The translations under genes were made by a program, and so were the position numbers. Positions 10,728-21,259 of a DNA stretch of 64,000 bases are shown piece by piece. The stretch covers positions 1,922,001-1,986,000 of the forward strand of contig JACZZP010000015.1 of assembly GCA_015183035.1 (NCBI GenBank), written 5' to 3'. The notes under the pieces were generated by a model. That model saw nothing but the letters and a program-made list of their open reading frames with translations. It was not told the DNA's origin and made no database searches. How positions within the stretch are numbered: the stretch's first letter is position 1; each line of letters begins with the position of its first letter. The stretch comes from Meloidogyne chitwoodi. Lineage: Eukaryota > Nematoda > Chromadorea > Rhabditida > Meloidogynidae.

Positions 10728-13700
10728 TTTTTTAAATAAAATAGAAAAATTCTAAAATTAAATTTTTTTAATTAAATTAAAAATAATGAAAAAAAATTTG
10801 TAAACAAACAATAATTCTTTTATTTTGAAAACAAATTTTATTTTTAATTAAAAAAAAATTTTTTAGAAAAGAAAAAAATATAAACAAAATATTTAAAAAG
10901 ATTAAAGTATAAAATAAATTTATTTTTAGAAAATAAATTTAAAAATATAAATATATTTATTTTTAATTAAATTAAATATATTTATTTTTTTAGATATTTT
11001 AACCTTTTATTTAATAAAAAAAGAAAAAATATTTTTTAAATTAAAATTAAATAAAAAATAAATTTGGGGAGTGAACAAGTAAATAAAAAAATAAATAAAC
11101 ATTTTCTGACTAAAAATAAAATTATTATTTTTATTTGTTAATTTATAGAAAAGAACACTTGTGTGTAAAAATACAAAAGAAAAGAAAAATCAGAACTTTT
11201 CTAAAATAACAAAATACAAAAGAAAAGAAAAAATACAACTTTATACAATAAAACATAAAGAAGGAAAAACAGAACTTTTTAGTAAACTTAAAAGAGAAAA
11301 TCAGAACTTTAATACAACAAAAATACAAAAGAGAGAAAAACAAACTTTTTACACGCATTTTTATCTTCTTCTCTTTTAAACAAAAATAAATATATGTATT
11401 TATTTATTTACTGCGCATTTTATATATTTCTATAAATAACTTTTTCAAGTGTAATAAAAAAGAAAAGATTTTTTATTTTGAATAATTAAACAATTTAAAA
11501 ATATTTTTTGTATTATTTGTCATGCTGGGAGATATTTTCTTATATTAAAAAAAATTTTAAAAAAATTTAAAAGGAGGGAATTTGTTTTTAATTTTTTAGT
11601 GTTTCTTCTTTTTTATACTCACAGCGCAGATTTTTTGTACCTCTCGAGCAACAAATATAATTTTTAATTTTATTTTTTGGCCTTGAATTTTAAATTAATT
11701 TTGTAACTTTTATTTGAACAACTTAAAAAAATTGAACAATCAAAGATTAGAAATCAGGAAATAAATTTAAATTAATTTTATAACAATTTTGTGTTTTAAA
11801 TAAACTTTATTTAGAAACCTATAATAGAGGTAGCAGAACAAGTTTTATTTTAAATTTCATAACTCGCGAAAAGATAAACTTAAAAATATAATTTTAGTAT
11901 TATTTAATAGAGAAAATTTGCTATAAAATAAATAAAAAAACAAAATTTTTGGCAAATATAAAACAATAGTTAAAAATAGCTAAAAAATCTAATTTTCTAA
12001 GGTTTTTAAATCACAACTTTTTTTAATTAAAAAATTTTACAATTTTTTAATTTTCTTAAGATAGAGAATTTAATTCTCTATCGAATGATACTAAATTGGT
12101 TTGCTTTCATTCATTATTTAAATAGTTATAAATTTAAAACTAAAGTCAACACCTCCCCTCAAAAAGGGCAGTTTAATAATTAAAACTTGACAATTTAATT
12201 TTTTAAACTTTAAAATAAACAAAGAATAAATGTAAAATTAAATTTAAAAATATTAAAAATTTAATAAAATATTAAAAATTTAATAAAATATTAAATTATT
12301 AAAATAAATTAAATAAACAATGAAATGTATGCTTCAAGCAGTTGAAAAAATTAAAATTACCCGAGAACGAAAAAAAAATTTTTTTTTTAATTAAATGACG
12401 ATAAATAAAAAAATATTTTCTCTGATTGATAGAAAATAGCGGCATTTCAAGTTTTGTTTAAAAAAGGAACAAGTAAAAATGTAAAATTAATTATAAGGGA
12501 AGCGAGAATGCGCACTAACTACTACACCCTACGCGCATTTATTCGATTGAACTGCGAGAAAATTAAAAAAAAATTTTTTTAATTTATTAATAATTTGTGT
12601 GCATCTGTTAATTTAATTAAAATGTATTATTTTATTTTTTTTAATTTTTACAAAAATAATCCAGTCATTTTTTCTTTTAATCCAACTAGTAGCTTTTAGA
12701 TTGCAGTGATTTATGTTATTAATTTAAAAAAGCTGTTAGACAGAAAAAGAGAAGGAGAAAGGAAAAAACAGTTAGGAATTTGTTTGTTGAACCATAAAAA
12801 TATTTAATCCACTTATAAAGACACTGTAATATAAAAAAATGTTTTCGGCACCGAAACGGCTTTTCGTCTTTTTTAAGTTTTAGGAACAAAAAAAACATTT
12901 ATGGGTATATTTTCAAGGTTTTTATACTACTCTTTTATAAGTTCCTCAAGAGTTGTTTGTTTATATATTCTTTCATATAATTTTGTGTTTGTCAAGAAAC
13001 ACTTTACACTTTATTGCGCATTATAAAATTTAATGTTTTTATATTTTTTATTGCCATATTTTTTTCAATTAATCATACGATTAAGAATTAAAAAATAATA
13101 AAAAAATATTTTTTTAGTATTATTTATGGGAAAATGAATGAAAAAGAATAATTTCCCGCTCATATAATAGAAAAAGGAAAACAAAATTTGTGTTTATTAA
13201 TACTAAAAACTTCTAAAGTTAAATGTTTGTATTTATTTATTTATTATTTTATATATAATTTTACACTATTGGACATTTTGAGAATTTGACATTTTGAAAT
13301 ATTTTTGTTATTGGACATTTTGAGAATTTTAAGAGAATTTTAAAATATTTATTTAACAATTTTTACTTTAAAACATATTTTTAAATTATCTAAAAATTAA
13401 ATTTAAAAAGAAATTATAAAATTGTTTTTGATTATAAAATGAAAATCTTCTTTTGTTTAAAGTACATATGTATGTAAATATAATTAATTACTAATAAATT
13501 GTTTAAAGTAAAATATAAACCTAATTACTAATTAATTTAAAAAATTAAACTTTAAATTAAGGAAATAATTTTTTTTAATAAAATTAAAAAAAATTATAAA
13601 CAATATTTTGTCAAAATAAAAAATTAGTTTAATTTTTTGTTAATTAGTTTTTTGATATTTACATATTTATACTGCTCAACATTTTTATTTTTTACCAAAT

Positions 13701-13787
13701 AATTTTTTTATTGCTTTTTAAAAATTACATGTCATAACGTGGTTTTAGTTAATTAAAAAATGTTTATTTTTCGTTTAAATTTGTTAT
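10728..13787. other. intergenic region, about 3 kb, low-complexity and repeat relics
   Basis: No exon series is visible. 11161-11370 is low-complexity AAATACAAAAGAAAAGAAAA repeats open on both strands. 11850-12140 is a foldback element of the TATAACTTT family (CTCTATTAAATAATACT-like core, TTCTCTATCGAATGATACT at 12069). 12500-12560 has a more GC-rich stretch (GCGAGAATGCGCACTAACTA) I cannot assign. 12680-12740 is a degenerate CCAACTAGTAGCTTTT hairpin. 13265-13340 has three copies of TTGGACATTTTGAGAATTT. GGCACCGAAACGGC at 12845 echoes GTTTCGGTGCC in the glutathione peroxidase intron at 9896. Confidence 0.6.
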
Positions 13788-16700
13788 TTAAAAATTAATT
13801 GGTTGATCTATTAAACTTCGAAAATCACCAAGAATTTTTTTCGCCATCAACTCACATCTATTTAATTTAAAAAATTAAAAAAAAATTAAATTATTATTTA
13901 CTGATTTGGAAAAAATGCCCCCATAAAAAGAGCAATAGATTGATTACTGAAGAATTCCTGTGCTTGTGATATTGGTCTAACAAAAGCTTCAGAAATTAGT
14001 GTGCCAGCAGAACCTCCACATTTTGCGTCAAATTTTACGTGAATGCTTGAAAAAATTTTTTTATTTAAATTAATTTTTTAATTACCAATTTATTTGACAT
14101 CTGGCAAGTTCACAACCGTCTTGAACAACAGCCTATATTAAAAATATTTTTTTAATATTTTTAAAATAATACGAAAATCCTACACGCATAAAATCAGGCG
14201 TTAATCGTTTTGTTAAAAGAGGATTATCCAAATCATTATTAATTTTAACTCCTGGTAATTTTTCATCAAATTTCAATGGTTGCCCTTTTGCAGCATTTTT
14301 CCTATCAGCCATTTTTATTCTTTTTGCCGTTGCTTCAGCCTCTATCTTTTTTGCACCTTCTAATGCTGCTTTTAGCATCTAATTAATGTAAAAAAAATTT
14401 AAAAAAAAATTTTTCTTTTAATTCACCTCAGCATTTTGATAAAGACCATTTCCCATTAATATTCCAAGTCCTTGATCATTTCTTCCAAGCATTTTTGAAT
14501 CAAATTCTTCTTCATTTGACGGATTGCTAAGAGTTTCTTTCATAAAATTGTCTAAAATTCCAGATTCATTTGCCCATTGTTTCAATCGTTCTTTTACATG
14601 ACAAACACCTTCACATTCTTTAAAATTATTTTTCTATTAAATATTTAATTTTACCCAAACCTTTTTCTACTTGATCAGTCTGTGTATCAATACATTCAAT
14701 AACTGCTTCAAACGCTTTTCTATTTTCGATACAAACATAACGCAATCCTTTTAAAAATTATAATTAAAGTAAAATTTAAAATAAATTAAATACCGCTTGA
14801 AATAACATTAAATGTTTCTTGATTTGTGCATTGCTCTCCTTCCAATTTATCCATACATTGAACGGTATTATTGTAATTACTTTAATAAAATTAATATATT
14901 TTTTCCGGAAAAATAAAATTCTTTTCTGATTTTTTGAAACATTATTTCTAAGAAACTTATTTTCCGGAAAAATTATATTCCGGAAAATGCTTCTATCAAA
15001 ACTTTATTTATTCCGGAAAGTTGTATTTTTTAATAATTTGTTTTCCGGAAAAACATATTTATCAGGAAAATACTACATATCAAATCAACACATACACCCC
15101 GAAAAGTTGTATTTTTTAAGTTTATATAATATTTAAAAAATACAAAAATTATTTTACATACAGACAAATTCCTTTGTAACGCACATAATTATCACTAGAC
15201 TGTATTGCTGATTTTACTTCTTCACTAACTTTTTCTAAACATTCTCTTTGGCATAAGGGTAATAATTGTGTAGATTCAGAATTTTTTTCACTTTTTTAAA
15301 TTAAAAAATAATTAAATATTTTTAAAAAATAACCTATTATTTTCATTGCCTTTAAAATCATGGTTTGGCAATTTTTCTTCATCATCATAAAAATAATCAG
15401 GTGGAAAACCTTTAAAAATTATTTTTTTATTTTATTTTTTTAAATAATTAATTTACCATCATCCAAAGGACTTTTGTATCCATCTAATAAGCGTACTTTG
15501 GGTTGTCGTTATCGAGAATGACGATATTGTGTAACTTTAGCATTTAGTTCACTTTTTTAAATTAAAAATAATTTCAAGTATATTTAAAATAAATTACCTA
15601 TTATTGTTACTATCTTCAAAATCATTGTTTGGCCATTCTTCTTCATGTTCAATATAATATGGCTCTTTTGTTAAATCAGGTTTTCCCCGTAGAGAATTAT
15701 TCTTCATCTAAATTAAAAAATAAATTTAATTTTTCTATTTTTACAAACTTCAGACTCTTCCAATCTTTTTTTTAAGGGATTACATTCCCTTCTTCTTGCG
15801 AACGCATATTCATTCATACAAGTCGCCTGTAATTTCGTCATCAGTCCAATCCACATACATTTACGTTCGATATCTACGTAGACATCTTAATTAAACTTTT
15901 AATTTTTCAATTCAAAATTAGAAAAAAAATTAATAAAAATTTAAAAACCAGGAGATGATTCCTTGTCTAATGTATCAGGGAAAAATCCTGATAATACTCC
16001 GTGCATAAAAAAAACTTTGCCAATATTCGCTTCGACTGCTGTATGAATTGCAGATCCAGAATCGCCCTGAAATGTAAATATGAACTATTTATAGTTTTTA
16101 ATATATATTTAATTTTAGAAGATTTTTATTAAGTAATACATTAATGCAATTGTGTAGTAGGATAAATATTTCCATAAATATCAGAATTTTATTAAACTAG
16201 GGATGGTCGGGATCGGGATCCCGACCAAAAATCAGGATTTGAAAATTTCAAATCGGTCCCGAGTCGGGATCGATTTTTTCCCAAAATGAGGATTTTTTTC
16301 GATGAATTTGCGGATTTTTTATTTTTAAGGCACCCTAATTTAAATTATAAACTCACAAGAAGCCCTCCCTTATTGACATTTCCACCGCATATACGAGCTT
16401 CTGGGCCCCAACTTCTGAAATTTTTAAATATATATTTCTCTATATTGTATTTATTTTAAAAGACATTTTAAATTTAAAAAAAATCCTTGGAGAAGTTTTA
16501 AATAAATAAAAATCTTCATAAAAGAACCTAATTTTATATGTACATAATACAAGTATACTCTTTTTTTGTTCTGAATAAAAAAAAGAATAATAGCGAAAAA
16601 ATCAACCCTTTTCCCCTCAATAATACAACAATAATTTTATAAATTGATAAAATAAAAAACATACTTCAAACAATTTCTGCCCAGAGGCGTTACACGGACC

Positions 16701-19252
16701 TTAGCAACATTTACTCGAACCTCTCTTAGGATGTGATCAAAAACTGTAGGATTTAACACTAAAAATTAAAGTTTACTATTTATAAAATTTTAAAAATATT
16801 TGACATGTTTGATCAGCTAAATTATTCGATAAATTAAAAAGGACAATTCGAACTAAAAATAATAGTTAGTCCTCTTTATAAGGACTAAAAATTCGAATTG
16901 CTGTGTTTTTAAATTCGACAAAATCAACAAAAAAGTCAGAATATTAGACATTTTAGAATTTATACCTTTAATGTTATCTTTTATTTTCTTCATATTTTTT
17001 TAATAAAATTTTTTTATGAGATAAACTTTTTCCGGATTATAATTATGAATATTTTGGTCTGAAAGAGAAAATTAACAAATGTCCTTATAATGAAAGTCAA
17101 CTTCAAAAAATGTTTTAAAAAGACTAACCAGTAGCGCCAAAACCGACCGCATAACCTTCATTACGTTTTTCTTTAATTGGATCAAAAAAAGATGCCAAAC
17201 AAACAGGCTCATTAAAAATAGGTTCTTCCAACTAAAATTAATTTTTATAAAATCAAATTTTGTTAATAATAAGTGTAATTTAAAAAAAAATTTTGATTGA
17301 AATTTACAAAAAATTTTAGTTTCAACTTACTTTGAGGATGGCGATATCGTTAAAAAAGTTTTCTTTTAAATCTACATATCCACTATAATCATTATGTAGA
17401 AAATAATGAACTATTTTATGTCGAATGTGGTTTTTTATTATAATTATATCTTCGGCCTTATAACGAACCATCAATTTTGCAGTTGTTCTTTCAAAAGGGG
17501 CAGCAGATAGAATTTTTTCTGGACATGTAAAGAAATCAAATAGAAGACAATGAGCGGCCGTCAATAAAAACCGTGGAGCTTAAAAAACAAAAAAAATTTA
17601 AAATGAAAATTGTAAAAAGTTGACTTAACAAAAACACACTAATTAGTAGAGTTATTCAAATGCGTTTTTCCGGTATTTCGGTAAATACCGAATTTCGGTA
17701 AGTACGGATTTAAAATTTTCGGTATTACGTGGTATTTCGTATTTTTTAATATCTCCTAATTCATAGTAATTTTGACCTAAAATATAATGTTAAGAGTAAA
17801 ATTTCTAAGTTTTCTAACTTTTAATAGTTCTAAAGGATGGTTAACTGAAAAGAGTGAAATAAATGTAGGATGGTCAACCACATTAAGGGACGTATTGATG
17901 CCAGGGTTGTTTCAGATTGGCCGCAAGTGTTGGGTCGGGTTATGGTTGAGCAAAAATGTCGGGTTTCGTAATTTACACAAATTTTAAGTTGTTTTTGCGC
18001 CGCAGGCAAATTTTTTTAAATTATTGCACTTTAGTTGCAATAATTAACTTTTTTAGCACTACAAACAAAAATATATGTCTTTTATTTTTACACTAAATTT
18101 AAATGTTTTAAAACAAAAGAAAAATAAATCAAAAAATAATTAATGACATGCAGATATTTTTTAAATAACATAGGGATCGAACTTATACATAGTTAGGCCA
18201 AGAGAATAACCCGCTAACCACTCAACCATACTTACATTACAAAGGAAATCAATTTAATTATAATAAATATTTTCCTTTTAATATTCCTTCTTTTTCCCAA
18301 TGCAAAAGAGTCAAAGAAATAAGGAAAAAGAAGAGGGAAAAAATACCGAAATACCGAAAAATACCGCGGAATACAGTACCGTGAATAACTCTACTAATTA
18401 GTGTCTTTACAGGCACCTATTATTTTTAAAATTAATTTGTTTATATTTTTTTAAACTTTTCATTAAAGATCACCCCTGTAACGCGCCGCCGATTCCGCAC
18501 CCGTTATAAATTGGACAGTAGGTCAATCCCTTGCTATTGGAGCTTTTTTGAATTATTTTGTTAAAAATTTTTAATAAAATTTGCTTTAAAATGTTTTTAA
18601 ATGATTTAATATTTTTAAGAGACAAAAAATATTGAAAAACTTGAAAATAATAAAAAAAATGTGGCGCGGAACTGTCCATTTTTATAACGGGCGTAGAATC
18701 GACAGCGCAGAATAGTCCCAGTCCGAAGTTTTAGGGGATGGACTCATTTCACCAAATTTTCTTAAAAAATAAATAATTACAAATAAGTTCCGCTGTACAA
18801 GTCTGAGTGTGGCACTCGTTGCTAACACGTAAAAAAAAGATCCAAGGCCAGTTGTCTGTTTTTACTTTTTCCCCACCGGCAATCTTTAATTTGAATAAAA
18901 ATTTTTTATAAATTAATTATCATTTATCTCTTATTTTAAACCATTTGACATTTCTAATTGCCCCCCTCCCCTCCCCCGACAGGGAACAACCCTACTTAAA
19001 AATTAAATTTCAATTAAAAATACTGTATAATATTTTTTTATTTATTAGAATATATTAAAGAATATTCTTTTATTATTATTCAAAAAGATGATAAATTTTA
19101 ATAAAAAAAATTTTGTTTACTCTAAAATTGGTAGCCATCGGTTTACGTCCACAGCTTATATCACATATTTTGTTATCTTTCACCGCTTTACAAAAATTAA
19201 ATAATACAATTATTAGGAAAATTTTAAGAAATTTAAGTTGAAAAAAATCCAT
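13788..19252 (-). CDS. trypsin-like serine protease joined to a CPG4-like Cys-rich region (copy A), with an in-frame stop
   Basis: The start at 19252 gives a signal peptide (MDFFQLKFLKIFLIIVLFNF). The next exon (about 18883-18783) opens IAGGEKVKTDNWPWIFFLRV, the chymotrypsin-fold N-terminus. Then come FLLTAAHCLLFDFF (catalytic His), ENFFNDIAILK (catalytic Asp), EPVCLASFFDPIKEKRNEGY, and GDSGSAIHTAVEANIGKVFF (catalytic Ser, about 16068-16010), ending DVYVDIERKCMWIGL as S1 domains do. A linker with duplicated acidic exons (EEWPNNDFEDSNN and EKLPNHDFKGNENN) leads to a Cys-rich region: LCQRECLEKVSEEVKSAIQS, GICLYNNTVQCMDKLEGEQC, AFEAVIECIDTQTDQVEKG, CEGVCHVKERL, VQDGCELARCQINCIHVKFD, stop 13788. 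That pattern resembles chondroitin-proteoglycan-4 (CPG4-like) domains; this assignment is by memory only. An in-frame TAA (15509-15511) falls between the two parts. Read literally, the stop truncates the protein after the protease, or this is two genes, a pseudogene or a sequence error. Intron 2 holds two mobile elements. Confidence 0.7.
14885..15110. repeat. intronic TTCCGGAA palindrome cluster, copy A
   Basis: Five copies of TTCCGGA(A) occur in one small intron of copy A, spaced about 25-60 bp by A/T sequence. The matching intron in copy B (51185-51350) also contains five, with spacers that do not align. Confidence 0.8.
16198..16336. mobile_element. short hAT-like MITE remnant starting TAGGGATGGTCGG
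   Basis: The left end TAGGGATGGTCGGGATCGGG is followed by an internal palindrome GGGATCGGGATCCCGACC and a second CCCGAGTCGGGATCG. The right end reads CACCCTAA, an imperfect match to the inverse of the left end. The GC content stands out from the surrounding A/T. It lies in the intron next to the catalytic-Ser exon of protease copy A. TAGGG ends fit the hAT 5'-YARNG rule; no clean 8-bp duplication is visible. Confidence 0.5.
17647..18393. mobile_element. hAT-type non-autonomous element (747 bp) in protease copy A intron 2
   Basis: Terminal inverted repeats TAGAGTTATTCA (17647) and TGAATAACTCTA (to 18393) are flanked by identical 8-bp duplications CTAATTAG (17639-17646 and 18394-18401). TAGAG ends plus 8-bp duplications are the hAT signature; the duplication is itself palindromic, so its border is ambiguous by symmetry. 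Sub-terminal zones are arrays of CGGTATTTCGGTA and its inverse. The interior has no transposase ORF. It shares GCGCCGCAGGCAAA (about 17998) with the element at 21.3-22.4 kb and contains a tRNA-like module at 18174-18230. Confidence 0.82.
18174..18230 (-). other. tRNA-like pol III module (SINE-like), degenerate
   Basis: On the minus strand TGGTTGAGTGG (18228-18218) fits the A box TRGYNNARNNG, and GTTCGATCC (18182-18174) fits the B box, about 44 bp apart start to start, as in a tRNA. Acceptor and T stems do not pair properly, so I call a tRNA-derived SINE head rather than a working tRNA. Confidence 0.55.
18483..18708. mobile_element. short inverted-repeat element (MITE) with 36-bp arms
   Basis: The left arm GCGCCGCCGATTCCGCACCC followed by GTTATAAATTGGACAG is matched by the inverse of CTGTCCATTTTTATAACGGG followed by CGTAGAATCGACAGCGC, with few mismatches. 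The interior is plain A/T. It lies 90 bp beyond the hAT element in the same intron of protease copy A. Confidence 0.75.
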
Positions 19253-19429
19253 TAATAATTCTTTATTTTTCTAAAAAAATAAAATTAAATATTTCAAAAG
19301 AATATATAAAAAATTAAATTTAAAAAATTGAAATAATTAAATTAGTATATTTAGAAAAAATTAATTAAAGAGATTAAAAAATAAAAAAAAAATAAAATTA
19401 AATAAATAATTAAAAAAGTAGAAACAAAA

Positions 19430-19960
19430 TTATAGAATAATAAAATGCAAAATTGTTCCACTGTTTATAACTTTTTAAATTTGAAAATTAATTAATATAT
19501 TTTTTTAAATAAAAAGTAAAAATAAACACTGGATAATAAAATAATAAGACAAAAAATTATCTATTTTTTATAACAATAATTAATTTTACTTGAAATTTAA
19601 TTTTTATTAAATTAAAAAAAAATTTTTTATTAAAAAAATAAAAATATATTTAATAGCTTTTTAAAAAAATAAAATAAACATTTTTTAGTCCAATTATTTT
19701 AAAAACAAAATTCTTTTTAAGGAAAAAAACAAAAAATTTATTTATTTTTTGTTTTTTTCCTTAAAATGGAATTTATTCTTTGTCCAAATAAGCAAAAGAG
19801 GACGGCCAAAGTGCCATCGAGAATAAAAAATATTTTTTAGATAAAAAATACAATTAAGGCCAAAAATTGTTCTAAAAATATTACAATTCTTTCTAGATGA
19901 TTTTTTTCATTAAATAAATTTTTTTTAGTTTTAAAATTTTGCAAAATTTTTTAAATTAAA
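19430..19960. repeat. dispersed repeat with AAACACTGGATAATAA, copy 1 (upstream of protease copy A)
   Basis: Landmarks in order: AATAAACACTGGATAATAA (19531), ATAAGACAAAAAAT, CGGCCAAAGTG.CATCGA (about 19803), AGGCCAAAAATTGTTCTAAA, then ACAATT.TTTCTAGAT. The same landmarks recur in order at 58260-58870 in the SLC6 gene. Protease copy C, whose 5' flank otherwise matches copy A, lacks this block, so it was probably inserted into the copy A upstream region. Confidence 0.65.
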
Positions 19961-20639
19961 AAATTTCTTACTTCAAAATAATAATAAAATATACAATTAA
20001 AGGATAAAAAATTGATCATTTATCAAATTAATTTAAAAAACTATTTTTCGAAGTAATTAGCCCAAGGCAATAATATAACGCGAAATATAAACATTGCAAA
20101 CATAAAATCTTGTTTTTTTAATAACAAAAATAATTAAAAAAATATTTTTTTGCTTAGATATACCCATATGTCGAAGAATATGATTACTAATTTTTAAGAA
20201 AGTTTATTTTTTGTATTTCAAGTTTTAATATTTTACAATTTGTAAATTAATATTGTAAACTTAGTGAGCAAGTTTATAGCTACTATTTTTATATACCGAA
20301 ATAACATGTGAAAAATTAATCATTTTAGAGTTGAAATTTATTATTTTTTTAATATTACTAATAATTTAATTTAAAAAATTTTTAAATATATTAAAAAAAA
20401 AACACAAAAATCTGCCAACTATAAAATTGGCTTAATTATATACTATGTATATAATTTTTTTAAATTTATATAACAAAAAATGGAAGAAAATAAATTAAAT
20501 TTTTTATCTAAAAAAATTTAATTTTTTTTTAATTATTTGGGCAAATGATAAAAATTGTGCTTTAACTTTTATTTATTAAAAAAAGTGTAAATTTATAAAT
20601 AAAAATATAGTTTATAGAAATTGTATATTTAAATAGATA

Positions 20640-20870
20640 GCATAAAAATAAAAAAATAAATAAAAATAATAATTGTGTAAAAAATAAAAAAAATAAATAC
20701 ATCTGTTCGAGAGTAATATTTTATATTTATTTTGAATAAAATATAATAAAGGTCAAACACTGCAAGCATAAAGATATTAATTTAAAAAATTATTTTAGTT
20801 TGGAAAATTTTTTTTTATTTTTTGTAAATACTCAAGAAAAAGAATGAAAAATGTTGACTATATAATATAA
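20640..20870 (-). promoter_or_regulatory. conserved upstream block of the protease/CPG4 family, copy A side
   Basis: On the minus strand this reads TCTTTATGCTTGCAGTGTTT, GACCTTTATTATATTTTATT and ACTCTCGAACAGATG, preceded by TATATAGTCAACATTTTTCA. The same text lies at 52795-52980 between copies B and C. Related, more diverged versions are at 47703-47760 and at 23440-23580. It may be an upstream regulatory block or simply the edge of the duplicated segment. Confidence 0.5.
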
Positions 20871-21259
20871 TATTTTTATAATTTTTTATATTATTAAAAA
20901 AATTTTTTTTAATTTAAACTATTTAAATTGAAATAAGAATTTACCAAAGAAATAAAAATAAGTATATATATTTTTATGAATTAAATAATTTTTTTAAATA
21001 ATTAAAAGTGTGGAAAATTTGTCAAAAAAAATTAAAATTTTCCTCATAACCATTTAATTAATTAAATTAATTTAATATTATAATTATTAAATTAATTATT
21101 TTATCTATTTTTAGAAAAATTTAATTATTTAATTTAATTATTTAATTCGTTATAGCTGTGTGAATAAATAAATAGTTATAAATATATAAAAAAAAATTTA
21201 AAAATATAAATGATTAAATAAAAATAGGAAATAGAATTGTAAAATTGTAAAAATTGTAA

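Noticed and set aside
11143..11379. Open frames on both strands
   Set aside because: Low-complexity AAATACAAAAGAAAAG repeats with no splice context or ordered composition.
17787..17987. 66-codon plus-strand ORF
   Set aside because: It lies wholly in the interior of the hAT element with no transposase-like motif.
18174..18230. Functional tRNA gene on the minus strand
   Set aside because: A and B boxes are present but acceptor and T stems do not pair; it lies inside a transposon.
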